Positions 56,831-64,000 of a stretch of DNA of 64,000 bases are shown piece after piece. The notes under the pieces were generated by a model. That model searched no databases and was not told where the DNA came from. It worked only from the letters and a program-made list of their open reading frames with translations. The stretch is taken from contig NZ_QGGZ01000025.1 of the NCBI RefSeq assembly GCF_003148825.1, positions 1 through 64,000 on the forward strand, in the 5' to 3' direction. Each line of letters starts with the position of its first letter. Within the stretch, counting starts at the first letter, position 1. This DNA comes from Streptomyces sp. CG 926. GTDB taxonomy: Bacteria > Actinomycetota > Actinomycetes > Streptomycetales > Streptomycetaceae. The position numbers and the translations under genes were made by a program.

Positions 56831-58114
56831 TCAGCGCGCGCCCATGGCCGACGCTGGCATCCGCCGCTCGGCACGCGCCGCGTGCGACCCGTACAGGGTG
56901 ATCGACACGACGCCGAGCACCGCCAGCAGCGCGATGCCGACCGTGGCCGCCCAGCCCGCCGAGTGGTAGGCGAGGGCGCCCAGGGTGCCGCCCGCACTGG
57001 AGCCGAGGTAGTACGCGGACTGGTAGAGCGCGGAGGCCTGCGCCCGGCCCGTCTTCGCGGTCCGGCTCACCGCGGCCGAGGCCACCGCGTGCCCCGCGAA
57101 GAAGCCCGCGGTGATCAGCACCAGCCCGAGCACGATCGCCGTCAGCGAGTCCGACAGCGACAGCAGCAGGCCGAGCGCCGTGGTCGTCACGGCCAGGTAC
57201 AGCGCGCCGCGCCGCCCGGTACGGGCCACCAACTTGCCGGCGGCGGCCGAGGAGACCGTACCGACCAGGTAGATCAGGAAGATCGACCCGACCACGCCCT
57301 GCCCGAGCGAGAACGGCTCGTCCACCAGGCGGTAGCCGATCACGGTGTAGACCGCGCCGAAGACCGTCATGAACAGGGCGCCGATCCCGTACAGGCGCAG
57401 CAGCAGCGGATCACGCAGGTGACCGGCGACGGTACGGCCCACCGCGCGCGGGTTCAGCGACGCCGGGCGGAAGAACCGCGCCCGGGGCAGCAGCACCAGG
57501 AAGGCCACGGCGCACGCCAGCGCCATCAGGGCGACGGCCAGCAGGCCCGCCCGCCAGCCCCACAGCTGCGCGGCCCAGCCGGTGACGAGACGACCGCTCA
57601 TACCGCCGATGGAGTTCCCCGCCACGAACAGGCCGATCGCGGCCACCAGCGCCTTGGGCTTGACCTCCTCCGCCAGGTAGGCCATCGCGGAGGCCGGGAT
57701 CCCGGCGATCGCCGCGCCCTGGATCGCGCGCAGCACCACCAGCCACTCCACGTTCGGCGCGAAGGGCACCAGCAGGCCGACGACGACGGCGATCACCATC
57801 GAGTACGTCATCATCCGGGTGCGGCCGAACCGCTCGGACAGCGCGCTCAGCGGAAGGACGAACAGCGCGAGCGCGCCGGTGGCCGCGGACACCGTCCAGC
57901 TGGCCTGGCCCGCCGTCACGCCGAAGCCGGCGGAGATCGCGGGCAACAGGGCCTGGGTGGAGTAGAGAAGGGCGAACGTCGCGAGTCCGGCGGCGAAGAG
58001 CGCGAGGCTCATCCGGCGGTAACCGGGGCGGCCGGGGGAGAGGGGCTGCGGTGCGGGGGACGACGAGGTGGAGGCACCCGGGATGACGGGTGCCCCGGTA
58101 TGAACGGGAGGCAT
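56831..58114 (-). CDS. MFS transporter (YnfM-like)
   Basis: A 427-residue 12-helix MFS protein. The Pro/Ser-rich head (residues 1-33) precedes helix 1 (MSLALFAAGLATFALLYSTQ), and the loop 2-3 motif is LSERFGRTRMMTYS. GNSIGGMSGRLVTGW and ALYQSAYYLGSSAGGTLGAL are typical of the YnfM/arabinose-exporter-like group. The substrate is unknown. It is divergent from a LysR gene with a 119-bp gap, the standard arrangement of a regulator and its target. Confidence 0.9.
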   Translation of the reverse strand: MPPVHTGAPVIPGASTSSSPAPQPLSPGRPGYRRMSLALFAAGLATFALLYSTQALLPAISAGFGVTAGQASWTVSAATGALALFVLPLSALSERFGRTRMMTYSMVIAVVVGLLVPFAPNVEWLVVLRAIQGAAIAGIPASAMAYLAEEVKPKALVAAIGLFVAGNSIGGMSGRLVTGWAAQLWGWRAGLLAVALMALACAVAFLVLLPRARFFRPASLNPRAVGRTVAGHLRDPLLLRLYGIGALFMTVFGAVYTVIGYRLVDEPFSLGQGVVGSIFLIYLVGTVSSAAAGKLVARTGRRGALYLAVTTTALGLLLSLSDSLTAIVLGLVLITAGFFAGHAVASAAVSRTAKTGRAQASALYQSAYYLGSSAGGTLGALAYHSAGWAATVGIALLAVLGVVSITLYGSHAARAERRMPASAMGAR

Positions 58115-58177
58115 GCTTCGACGTTAGGCCTGTCATTTTCATGCGTCCAATGCACAGAATCGCGATAATCGATCCAC

Positions 58178-58187
58178 TGATGCATCA
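58178..58187. promoter_or_regulatory. Candidate LysR-type site
   Basis: TGATGCATCA is a perfect 10-bp palindrome in the gap between the divergent MFS and LysR genes; a looser ATGC-N6-TGCA lies at 58141-58154. LysR boxes are usually T-N11-A dyads, so the assignment is tentative. Confidence 0.35.
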
Positions 58188-58233
58188 ACCCAGCTCAGAA
58201 GCGTGGATGTCGATGAACCGTTACGTAGAAGAC

Positions 58234-59154
58234 ATGGCAGTGACAACTCTGCTGGCGCCACGGCTGGCGTATTTCGTCGCCGTCGCCCGCCACGAGCACG
58301 TCACCCGCGCCGCCCACGAGCTGGGCGTCCCGCAGTCCACCCTGTCCCGGGCCATGGTCCGGCTCGAACAGGACCTCGGCGTCACGCTGTTCGCCCGTAA
58401 GGGCCGTACGGTCGCCCTCACCACGGCCGGCCGCACCTTCCTGGCCTCGGCCGAGCAGGCCCTCACGGAGATCGACCGCGCCGCCGAGTCCGTACAGCAG
58501 GACGCCGATCCGGCGGCCGGCAAGGTGGCCTTCGGCTTCCTGCACACCCTCGGGTCCGAGACCGTACCCGGCCTCATCCGCGCCTTCCGCGCCGACCACC
58601 CGCGCATCCGCTTCTCCCTCGTCCAGAACTACGGCGAGGCCATGCTGGAGAAGCTCCGGGCCGGTGAACTCGACCTGTGCCTGACCTCCCCGCTGCCGGA
58701 CGCCCCCGACCTGGTCGCCCGCCGCCTCGACGAACAGCGGCTGCGGCTGGTGGTCCCGGACGACCACCGGCTCGCGACCCGCAAGCGCATCCGCCTCGCC
58801 GAGGCCGCCGAGGAAACCTTCGTCACCCTGGAGCCCGGCTACGGGATGCGCCGCATCACCGACGACCTGTGCGCGGAGGCCGGGTTCACCCCGAAGATCG
58901 CCTTCGAGGGCGAGGAGGCCGAGACCCTGCGTGGCCTGGTCGCCGCGGGCCTGGGCGTCGCCCTCCTACCGCCCCCGGCCGTGCCCCGCCCCGGCGTGGT
59001 CGAGCTGACCGTCACCGCCCCGCGCGCCGTCCGCGAGATCGGCCTCGCCTGGCTCGACGGCCACCCCGACACCCCACCGGTGGCGGAGTTCAAGCGCTTC
59101 CTGCTCTCCCGCCGCGGCCGCCTGATCCCCGAACTGGACCCGTCCGTCGGGTGA
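58234..59154 (+). CDS. LysR-family transcriptional regulator
   Basis: A 306-residue LTTR. The HTH is RLAYFVAVARHEHVTRAAHE then LGVPQSTLSRAMVRLEQDLG (residues about 9-50), and the effector-binding domain starts near 90 (KVAFGFLHTLGSETVPGLIR). I chose ATG at 58234, which places the HTH at the normal distance; starts at 58207 and 58213 are possible. It is divergent from the YnfM-like MFS gene, which it probably activates. The inducer is unknown. Confidence 0.9.
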   Translation: MAVTTLLAPRLAYFVAVARHEHVTRAAHELGVPQSTLSRAMVRLEQDLGVTLFARKGRTVALTTAGRTFLASAEQALTEIDRAAESVQQDADPAAGKVAFGFLHTLGSETVPGLIRAFRADHPRIRFSLVQNYGEAMLEKLRAGELDLCLTSPLPDAPDLVARRLDEQRLRLVVPDDHRLATRKRIRLAEAAEETFVTLEPGYGMRRITDDLCAEAGFTPKIAFEGEEAETLRGLVAAGLGVALLPPPAVPRPGVVELTVTAPRAVREIGLAWLDGHPDTPPVAEFKRFLLSRRGRLIPELDPSVG

Positions 59155-59206
59155 TCGGACCCCGCGCCCGGCCGCGCGGCCACCTGGGCCGGCCCGGACG
59201 GCGGAT

Positions 59207-60241
59207 CTAGGGCGGGTCCCGTCGGTCGGGCGGGGTGGGGGCTGCCGCCGAGAGCAAGTAGCCCGCCTGGAAGCGGGACTTGGCGCCCACCGCGCGCATG
59301 ATCTCGGCGATGTGGCGCTGGCAGGTCCGCTCCGACATGCCCAGGCGGCGGGCGATCACCTTGTCCTCCAGGCCCTCCGACAGCAGCCGGACGATCGTCT
59401 GCCGCAGCTCGTCCGAGATCGACCGGGCCGCCTCCGGGCTCACCGAGGTCGGGAACGGCTCGGCGCCCACCCAGGAGCGCTCGAAGGCGGCCGTCATGAA
59501 GTGCACGACACTCGGCTCCCGCACCACCAGCGCCGCCCCGTTGCGGTCCGGCACCGCCATCAGACCCGTGTGCGCGTCGAAGATCAGCATCCGCATCAGT
59601 CCGTCGCCCAGGGTCCGCACCTGGGCGCCCAGGGCCGTCACCCGCTCGACGTACGCCGCCGTGGGCCGTGAGTAGCGTGCCGTGTGCTGGTAGATCGTGC
59701 GCATCCGGACCCCGCGCGTCAGCAGCGACTCGTCCCGCCCGATCGACTCCTCCAGGGTCTCCAGCGGGCGGCCCCCGCCGGGCTGCGAGGTCAGCAGCTC
59801 CCGCTCGCACGTCGCGACCAGTTCCGCGATCAGCCCCCGCACCGCCCCGAGGTCGGTGACCAGCTCCAGCCGGCCCGACCCGCTGAGGTCCCGGTGCGCG
59901 GTCCCCGCCTCGTACGCGGGTACCAGCGTCTCCAGCCGGCCGCGCAGCCGGTCCATCTCGTCGTGGGTCTCGCGTACGAGCAGGGCCAGCGGGGCCAGGG
60001 CCCGGGCCGCCGCGGCCCGGGGGGCCACCGCGCTCCAGCGGTCCGGTTCGTCGCCCGGGGCCCGCTGGAGCAGGTGCGCGGCGGCCAGCTCGGTGATCGC
60101 GGCGGCCGCGCGGACGCCCAGCGCCCCGGTGGCCTCGCACAGGCCGAAGGCGTGCCGCTCGACGGCGTACGCGTACAGGCGCCGGGCGGCGGGGCTCAGC
60201 TCCCCGTCAGCTCCGGCCGGCCCGGATTCCTCGGGAGGCAT
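59207..60241 (-). CDS. LuxR-type helix-turn-helix regulator
   Basis: A 344-residue regulator. The C-terminal LuxR/FixJ HTH is RQTIVRLLSEGLEDKVIARR then LGMSERTCQRHIAEIMRAVG (residues about 275-330). The N-terminus (SPAARRLYAYAVERHAFGLC to LAAAHLLQRA) looks like a TrmB-type winged helix, followed by a phospholipase-D-like or sensing middle region. This layout is common in Streptomyces orphan LuxR regulators. ATG at 60241 follows CGAG-poor sequence; an AT-rich stretch (GTTTGTAAACC) lies just upstream and may be its promoter. Targets unknown. Confidence 0.85.
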   Translation of the reverse strand: MPPEESGPAGADGELSPAARRLYAYAVERHAFGLCEATGALGVRAAAAITELAAAHLLQRAPGDEPDRWSAVAPRAAAARALAPLALLVRETHDEMDRLRGRLETLVPAYEAGTAHRDLSGSGRLELVTDLGAVRGLIAELVATCERELLTSQPGGGRPLETLEESIGRDESLLTRGVRMRTIYQHTARYSRPTAAYVERVTALGAQVRTLGDGLMRMLIFDAHTGLMAVPDRNGAALVVREPSVVHFMTAAFERSWVGAEPFPTSVSPEAARSISDELRQTIVRLLSEGLEDKVIARRLGMSERTCQRHIAEIMRAVGAKSRFQAGYLLSAAAPTPPDRRDPP

Positions 60242-60582
60242 ATGCGTATGCGTCCCGAGTTGTGTCTGTTTGTAAACCCCTCGTGTTTCCGCAAGGCGGC
60301 AAAACGACGCCTGGCCGGCCGCCCTCGGCACGGGCCGAAGCGGCACAGTGGCAGCACGGCACGAGGGGGAAGCGCGGTGTGCTGCAGCGGACACCCAGGC
60401 GAGAACGGGGGCCAGTGTCCAGCTCGGCCCGCGGCCGGCCGTGGTGGTCGCGCCGGAGCCGTTCGGTGCCATCCGACCGTGAGGGGGCGGATCGGCGGGT
60501 ACGGACGGACCGGCGCGCCCCCGAAGCGCGTGAGTCGTCGGCCGGTCGGGCCGGTCGCCTGATGGTCGTGAGCCGTTGGCCC
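60242..60582. other. 341-bp gene-free region upstream of the LuxR gene
   Basis: Next to the LuxR start are GCATA-TGCG-TATGC (60238-60251) and an unusually AT-rich segment around 60262-60290, suitable for a promoter. The remaining 280 bases up to the cupin stop show no ORF with a ribosome site, no long dyad and no RNA motif I recognise. Confidence 0.55.
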
Positions 60583-60954
60583 TCAGTCGCCCGCCGGCTT
60601 CGCGTAGTCGTTGTAGCCGGTCCAGTCCAGCGCCACGCACGGCTCGTCACCCAGCACCCAGGCGTCGTGCCCGGGGGCGATCTGGATGAAGTCGCCCGGG
60701 CCGAGGTCGCCGCTCTCCCCGTCGTCCATGACGATCTTCATCCGGCCGCTCACGATGTACCCGGTGTGGGCGGAGCGGCAGCTGTCCGTGCCGGCCAGCG
60801 GCTTGATGTGCAACGACCAGCGCCAGCCCGGCTCGAAGACCGCGCGTCCCACCGCCCCGCCCTCGGTGTTGAACAGGTCCAGCCTGCCCGTACCGGCCTC
60901 GAAGGGCCGCGTCTCGTCAGGCTTGTCGAAGTTCCTGTGGACCAATCCGCCCAT
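60583..60954 (-). CDS. Cupin-domain protein
   Basis: A 123-residue single-domain cupin. Motif 1 is WSLHIKPLAGTDSCRSAHTG with YIVSGRMKIVMDDGE, and motif 2 is GPGDFIQIAPGHDAW, giving a likely metal site with two or three histidines. Small cupins can be sugar isomerases, dioxygenases or ligand sensors; nothing here decides. ATG at 60954 begins MGGLVHRNFDKPDE; the frame is open further upstream without a ribosome site. Confidence 0.85.
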   Translation of the reverse strand: MGGLVHRNFDKPDETRPFEAGTGRLDLFNTEGGAVGRAVFEPGWRWSLHIKPLAGTDSCRSAHTGYIVSGRMKIVMDDGESGDLGPGDFIQIAPGHDAWVLGDEPCVALDWTGYNDYAKPAGD

Positions 60955-61054
60955 GGCCGGTCGCCTCCGGGAGTCCGGCAACACACCCGAGTCCGGTTCC
61001 CACGGTACGCGCGCCGGGCCGCGCCCGTGGATCACCGCCCGCCGCGCCCGTGGA

Positions 61055-61789
61055 TCACCTCCGCAGCGACTTCCCGAAGCCCGAGGCCAGCGGCATCCGC
61101 AGGCCCAGGGGCGGCGGCGCGGCCAAGGCGTCCGTCACCGGCCGCGAGTACCGACCCGAGAAGACCGCGCCCAGGATGAAGTCCACCGCCAGCGCCACCA
61201 CTTCCGGCTGGTGCTCGCGCAACCCGTGCCCGTCCGAATGCACCTCGAAGCGGCACGTCGAGCGGTTCGCCTTCTTCGCGCGCGCCGCCAGCCGGAAGGA
61301 GGCCTCCGGGTCGCTGCGCGCGTCGTTGGTGCCGTGGACGATCAACACCTGCCGTCCCGACAGCTGTTTCACCGGTTCAGGGGGGTCGGCCCGAGCCGTC
61401 TCCGTTAAACAAGGGGCGATCACCACGACCGAGTTGACGGCCCCGTGGCCCGCCGCCCGCAGCGCGGCCAGTCCTCCCGCGTCGTAGCCGGCCAGGCACA
61501 CCGGCACGTCCCCGTACCGCCGCACCGCCTCGTCCGCGGCCCACCCCGCCTGCTCCTCCCGGGCGGAGTCCCCGCCGTGGACGACCATGTGCGTGACGAG
61601 CCCCTCCGCCCCGCCCGCGCGGGCCAGCGCCCGCGCGAGCGGGCGCATGGGACCCGGGGACAATCGGGAGGCCCCGGGGAGCAGGAGCACCACCCCGTTG
61701 ACCGTGCTGTGCGTCGAACCCGAGCCGGTTCTCGCGCCGACCGCCCGCCCCAGGCGGGCCCCGCGCGCCGGCGGCGCATGCTGTGCCAT
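61055..61789 (-). CDS. Alpha/beta-hydrolase-fold protein with Asp at the nucleophile position
   Basis: A 244-residue alpha/beta hydrolase. VVLLLPGASRLSPGPMRPLA is the oxyanion strand, VCLAGYDAGGLAAL is the nucleophile elbow, HGTNDARSDPEA carries the acid and SDGHGLREH the histidine. The elbow reads GYDAGG, so Asp replaces the usual Ser, as in haloalkane dehalogenases and epoxide hydrolases, though the rest resembles dienelactone-hydrolase-like proteins. Substrate unknown; it may be inactive or use an Asp nucleophile. It is divergent from add with the regulon operator between them. Confidence 0.82.
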   Translation of the reverse strand: MAQHAPPARGARLGRAVGARTGSGSTHSTVNGVVLLLPGASRLSPGPMRPLARALARAGGAEGLVTHMVVHGGDSAREEQAGWAADEAVRRYGDVPVCLAGYDAGGLAALRAAGHGAVNSVVVIAPCLTETARADPPEPVKQLSGRQVLIVHGTNDARSDPEASFRLAARAKKANRSTCRFEVHSDGHGLREHQPEVVALAVDFILGAVFSGRYSRPVTDALAAPPPLGLRMPLASGFGKSLRR

Positions 61790-61875
61790 GGCGGAACAGT
61801 CTCAGACCTTCAGGTGTACGCCATCCGTCCGCGCGGTCTCTGTTACATATCGACGCCCGCCGGGGACATTCCGCT

Positions 61876-61887
61876 CTACGCGCGTAG
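61876..61887. promoter_or_regulatory. Nucleoside-regulon operator D (add)
   Basis: CTACGCGCGTAG, a perfect palindrome identical to operator B, lies 15 bases before the add ATG and about 16 kb from operator B. Its last base belongs to the GGAG ribosome site, so binding would block expression. Confidence 0.78.
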
Positions 61888-61902
61888 GAGTAGAGTGCGC
61901 AG

Positions 61903-63051
61903 ATGACGAGCGAGACCCCCAACCTGCCGACCCCGGACCAGATCCGTCGTTCCCCGAAGGTGCTGCTGCACGATCACCTCGACGGTGGACTGCGTCCCGG
62001 GACCATCATCGAGCTGGCCCGCGAGGTCGGCTACGAGAACCTCCCCGAGACCGACGCCGACAAGCTCGGCATCTGGTTCCGCGAGGCCGCCGACTCCGGC
62101 TCCCTGCCGCGCTACCTGGAGACCTTCGCGCACACCTGCGCGGTCATGCAGACGAAGGCCGCCCTCTTCCGGGTCGCCGCCGAGTGCGCCGAGGACCTGG
62201 CCGAGGACGGCGTCGTGTACGCCGAGATCCGCTACGCGCCCGAGCAGCACCTGGAAGCCGGCCTCTCCCTCGAAGAGGTCGTCGAAGCCGTGAACGACGG
62301 TTTCCGCGAGGGCGAGCGGCGCGCGAAGGCCAACGGCCACCGCATCCGCGTCGGCGCCCTGCTGACCGCGATGCGCCACGCCGCCCGCGCGCTGGAGATC
62401 GCCGAGCTGGCGAACCGCTACCGCGACAACGGCGTGGTCGGCTTCGACATCGCCGGCGCCGAGGCCGGGTTCCCTCCCACCCGCCACCTCGACGCCTTCG
62501 AGTACCTCAAGCGCGAGAACAACCACTTCACCATCCACGCGGGTGAGGCCTTCGGCCTGCCGTCGATCTGGCAGGCCCTGCAGTGGTGCGGCGCCGACCG
62601 CCTCGGCCACGGCGTGAAGATCATCGACGACATCGAGGTCGCCGAGGACGGTTCCGTGACCCTGGGCCGCCTGGCCTCCTACGTCCGGGACAAGCGCATC
62701 CCCCTGGAGATGTGCCCGACCTCGAACCTGCAGACCGCCGCGGCCGCCTCGTACGCCGAGCACCCGATCGGTCTGCTGCGCAAGCTGCACTTCAGGCTCA
62801 CGGTCAACACGGACAACCGCCTGATGAGCGGCACCAGCATGAGCCGCGAGTTCGAGCACCTGGTCGACACCTTCGGCTACACCCTCGACGACATGCAGTG
62901 GTTCACCGTCAATGCGATGAAGTCCGCGTTCATTCCTTTCGATGAACGACTGGCCATGATCAATGAAGTGATCAAGCCCGGTTATGCGGAGCTGAAGTCG
63001 GAGTGGCTGTTCCGGCAGACCGCCTCCACCAGCGGTTCTGTCTCGGCCTAG
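61903..63051 (+). CDS. add: Adenosine deaminase
   Basis: A 382-residue metal-dependent deaminase that converts adenosine and deoxyadenosine to inosine forms. Metal ligands are His23 and His25 in LLHDHLDGGLRP; FTIHAGEAFG supplies the later His/Glu, and CPTSNLQT and TVNTDNRLMSG the final ligands. ATG at 61903 has GGAG overlapping operator D. The shared operator ties it to nucleoside import, cytidine deamination and phosphorolysis encoded about 11-17 kb away. It is followed by a strong terminator. Confidence 0.96.
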   Translation: MTSETPNLPTPDQIRRSPKVLLHDHLDGGLRPGTIIELAREVGYENLPETDADKLGIWFREAADSGSLPRYLETFAHTCAVMQTKAALFRVAAECAEDLAEDGVVYAEIRYAPEQHLEAGLSLEEVVEAVNDGFREGERRAKANGHRIRVGALLTAMRHAARALEIAELANRYRDNGVVGFDIAGAEAGFPPTRHLDAFEYLKRENNHFTIHAGEAFGLPSIWQALQWCGADRLGHGVKIIDDIEVAEDGSVTLGRLASYVRDKRIPLEMCPTSNLQTAAAASYAEHPIGLLRKLHFRLTVNTDNRLMSGTSMSREFEHLVDTFGYTLDDMQWFTVNAMKSAFIPFDERLAMINEVIKPGYAELKSEWLFRQTASTSGSVSA

Positions 63052-63071
63052 GCCACGGAATGACAGAGCGG

Positions 63072-63106
63072 AAGCGCCCGGGAGGGATAATCCCCGGGCG
63101 CTTTCT
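63072..63106 (+). terminator. Terminator after add
   Basis: Eleven-base perfect arms AAGCGCCCGGG (63072-63082) and CCCGGGCGCTT (63093-63103) are followed by TCTCGTATTT. Confidence 0.92.
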
Positions 63107-63190
63107 CGTATTTACGGATGTTTGCGGGCGAGGGTTTGAAGTGACTAGTTTGCGGAGCCGCTCAATTCCCCGTCGCAAGGACACCTTTTC

Positions 63191-63448
63191 ATGAAGAAGT
63201 CAGCTGCCAAGACCCTCGGTACCGTCGTTCTCGGTGCCGCCTTCGCCGCCGTCGCCGCCGGTACCGCCTCCGCCGCCGTCCCGGCGGTCGGCCTCACCGA
63301 CGCGCTGGGCTCCGCCACCGGCATGCTCCAGGGTGCGACCAGCCAGCAGCAGGTGGGCGGCGAGGCGCAGCAGTCGAGCGACCCCACCTCCCAGATCACC
63401 GGCGTGCTGAACCCGCTCACCAACAGCCTGAACGGCCTCGGCGGCTGA
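63191..63448 (+). CDS. Small secreted protein
   Basis: An 85-residue precursor. The signal peptide MKKSAAKTLGTVVLGAAFAAVAAGTASA ends at about residue 28, and the mature 57-residue part is Gly/Gln/Ser-rich with no cysteine (VGLTDALGSATGMLQGATSQ, GVLNPLTNSLNGLGG). It resembles the many small exported Streptomyces proteins of unknown role that occur near chaplin or rodlin genes, but it lacks the chaplin motif. ATG at 63191 follows AAGGACA. Confidence 0.82.
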   Translation: MKKSAAKTLGTVVLGAAFAAVAAGTASAAVPAVGLTDALGSATGMLQGATSQQQVGGEAQQSSDPTSQITGVLNPLTNSLNGLGG

Positions 63449-63582
63449 GTCTGCCCGCCACTGCGACGCGTACACGTGTGCGGCGGGCGCATGCCCTTTC
63501 GACCAGGTATGTATCCCGCCGCGCCGTGTGCCACGATCGCCACCAACTGCCCGCCGACGTCTTGGGTACGAGGTTCTCGGTC

Positions 63583-64000
63583 ATGCGCATGAAGGCACGA
63601 GCGACGATGGTCGCGCTGGTCCCCACCCTGCTGTTCGCGGCTGTGGGGTGCAGCAGTACGAACACTCCCGCGACGGACAAGGCCCCCGATCCGAAGGGCT
63701 CCGCGGCCACCGCCTCCGCCGCGCCCGGAGCGCCGGCGCCGTCCGCCGCGGCGGACGGATCGGCCGCGCCGAAGACCGGTGGCAGCCGGATCGAGCGGTC
63801 CGCGCTGGCCCAGGGCGACCTGCCCGGCTACCAGATCTCCGCCCAGGGCAAGAACCCCAACGCCCCGGACGGCCAACCGCAGGCCGACAAGAAGGCCTGC
63901 CAGCCGCTGGCCGACGTCATGGGCGACAAGCCGAGCCCGTCCGCCCGCGAGACCGTCAGCCGCGGCATGGGCTCACAGAAGCAGCTCGGGCTGGCCGTCT
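63583..64000 (+). CDS. Lipoprotein (cut by window end)
   Basis: The frame starts ATG at 63583 with a GAGG ribosome site. It encodes a signal (ATMVALVPTLLFAAVGC) with the lipobox AVGC, then an Ala/Pro/Ser spacer, then a soluble domain with DLPGYQISAQGKNPNAPDG and CQPLADVMGD. It is open to the window edge, so the C-terminus is missing. Similar Streptomyces lipoproteins are unnamed. No neighbouring gene indicates a function. Confidence 0.8.
   Translation, partial: MRMKARATMVALVPTLLFAAVGCSSTNTPATDKAPDPKGSAATASAAPGAPAPSAAADGSAAPKTGGSRIERSALAQGDLPGYQISAQGKNPNAPDGQPQADKKACQPLADVMGDKPSPSARETVSRGMGSQKQLGLAV

Noticed and set aside
1..64000. CRISPR arrays, tRNA and rRNA genes
   Set aside because: No regular repeat-spacer pattern, cloverleaf or rRNA sequence was seen on either strand.

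Overview
The window is a piece of a Streptomyces chromosome, or that of a very close actinomycete. The DNA is extremely GC-rich with strong third-position GC bias, so nearly every gene has long shadow ORFs in other frames. GTG starts are common, neighbouring genes often overlap by 1 or 4 bases (TGATG, ATGA, GTGA), and I noticed only one TTA codon. From memory, and not checked, the order glyA-trpS-2H ligase-YihY, D-Ala-D-Ala carboxypeptidase, sdhCDAB, acyl-CoA mutase, nonulosonate cluster, BMP transporter-cdd-deoA, sigma factor, add matches the S. coelicolor core region around SCO4837 to SCO4901. Most of the window is therefore vertically inherited core.

Layout. 1-6000: a divergent AhpD-like/MocR pair, a DMT transporter, a lipoprotein plus glutathionylspermidine-synthase-like pair, and rocD. 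6000-15000: glyA behind a ZTP riboswitch, trpS, a 2H ligase, a YihY protein, secreted proteins, a penicillin-binding carboxypeptidase and a metallophosphoesterase. 15000-19000: a peptide-binding protein, a three-gene TetR operon with two matching operators, and a DUF998 protein. 19000-21600: a DGPF protein and an ECF42-type sigma factor whose ORF continues in frame into a degenerate tyrosine-recombinase-like domain. 22170-26030: an accessory island flanked by two broken genes. It holds an XRE/TPR regulator with an amber codon, three very small ORFs, a class I lysyl-tRNA-synthetase-like core and an ASCH protein. 26180-30400: sdhCDAB and uraD. 30600-36200: a sigma/anti-sigma pair, an L,D-transpeptidase, an acyl-CoA mutase large subunit and a LysE exporter. 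36165-43022: glycosyltransferases with neuA/neuB homologues, probably making a nonulosonate cell-wall polymer. 43151-51756: an M20 hydrolase, then a BMP-type nucleoside ABC importer, cdd and deoA. 51855-64000: Uma2, STAS and SigG-like genes, two MFS genes, a second L,D-transpeptidase, LysR and LuxR regulators, a cupin, an alpha/beta hydrolase, add and two secreted proteins.

How genes work together. The nucleoside genes form a dispersed regulon. The palindrome CTACGCGCGTAG, or a near match, lies before bmpA, before the importer ATPase-permease-cdd operon, before deoA and, about 11 kb away, before add. Import, deamination and phosphorolysis are therefore probably controlled by one regulator not encoded here.

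Most worth following up: (1) the ECF42 sigma/recombinase fusion with its mirror-image upstream dyad; (2) the island cassette pairing an aminoacyl-tRNA-synthetase-like core lacking its anticodon-binding domain with an ASCH protein and small ORFs; (3) the four-site nucleoside operator set; (4) a 168-bp MITE-like element inserted at the CTAG that supplies the stop codons of two convergent genes. All assignments are from reading sequence; no database search was run.
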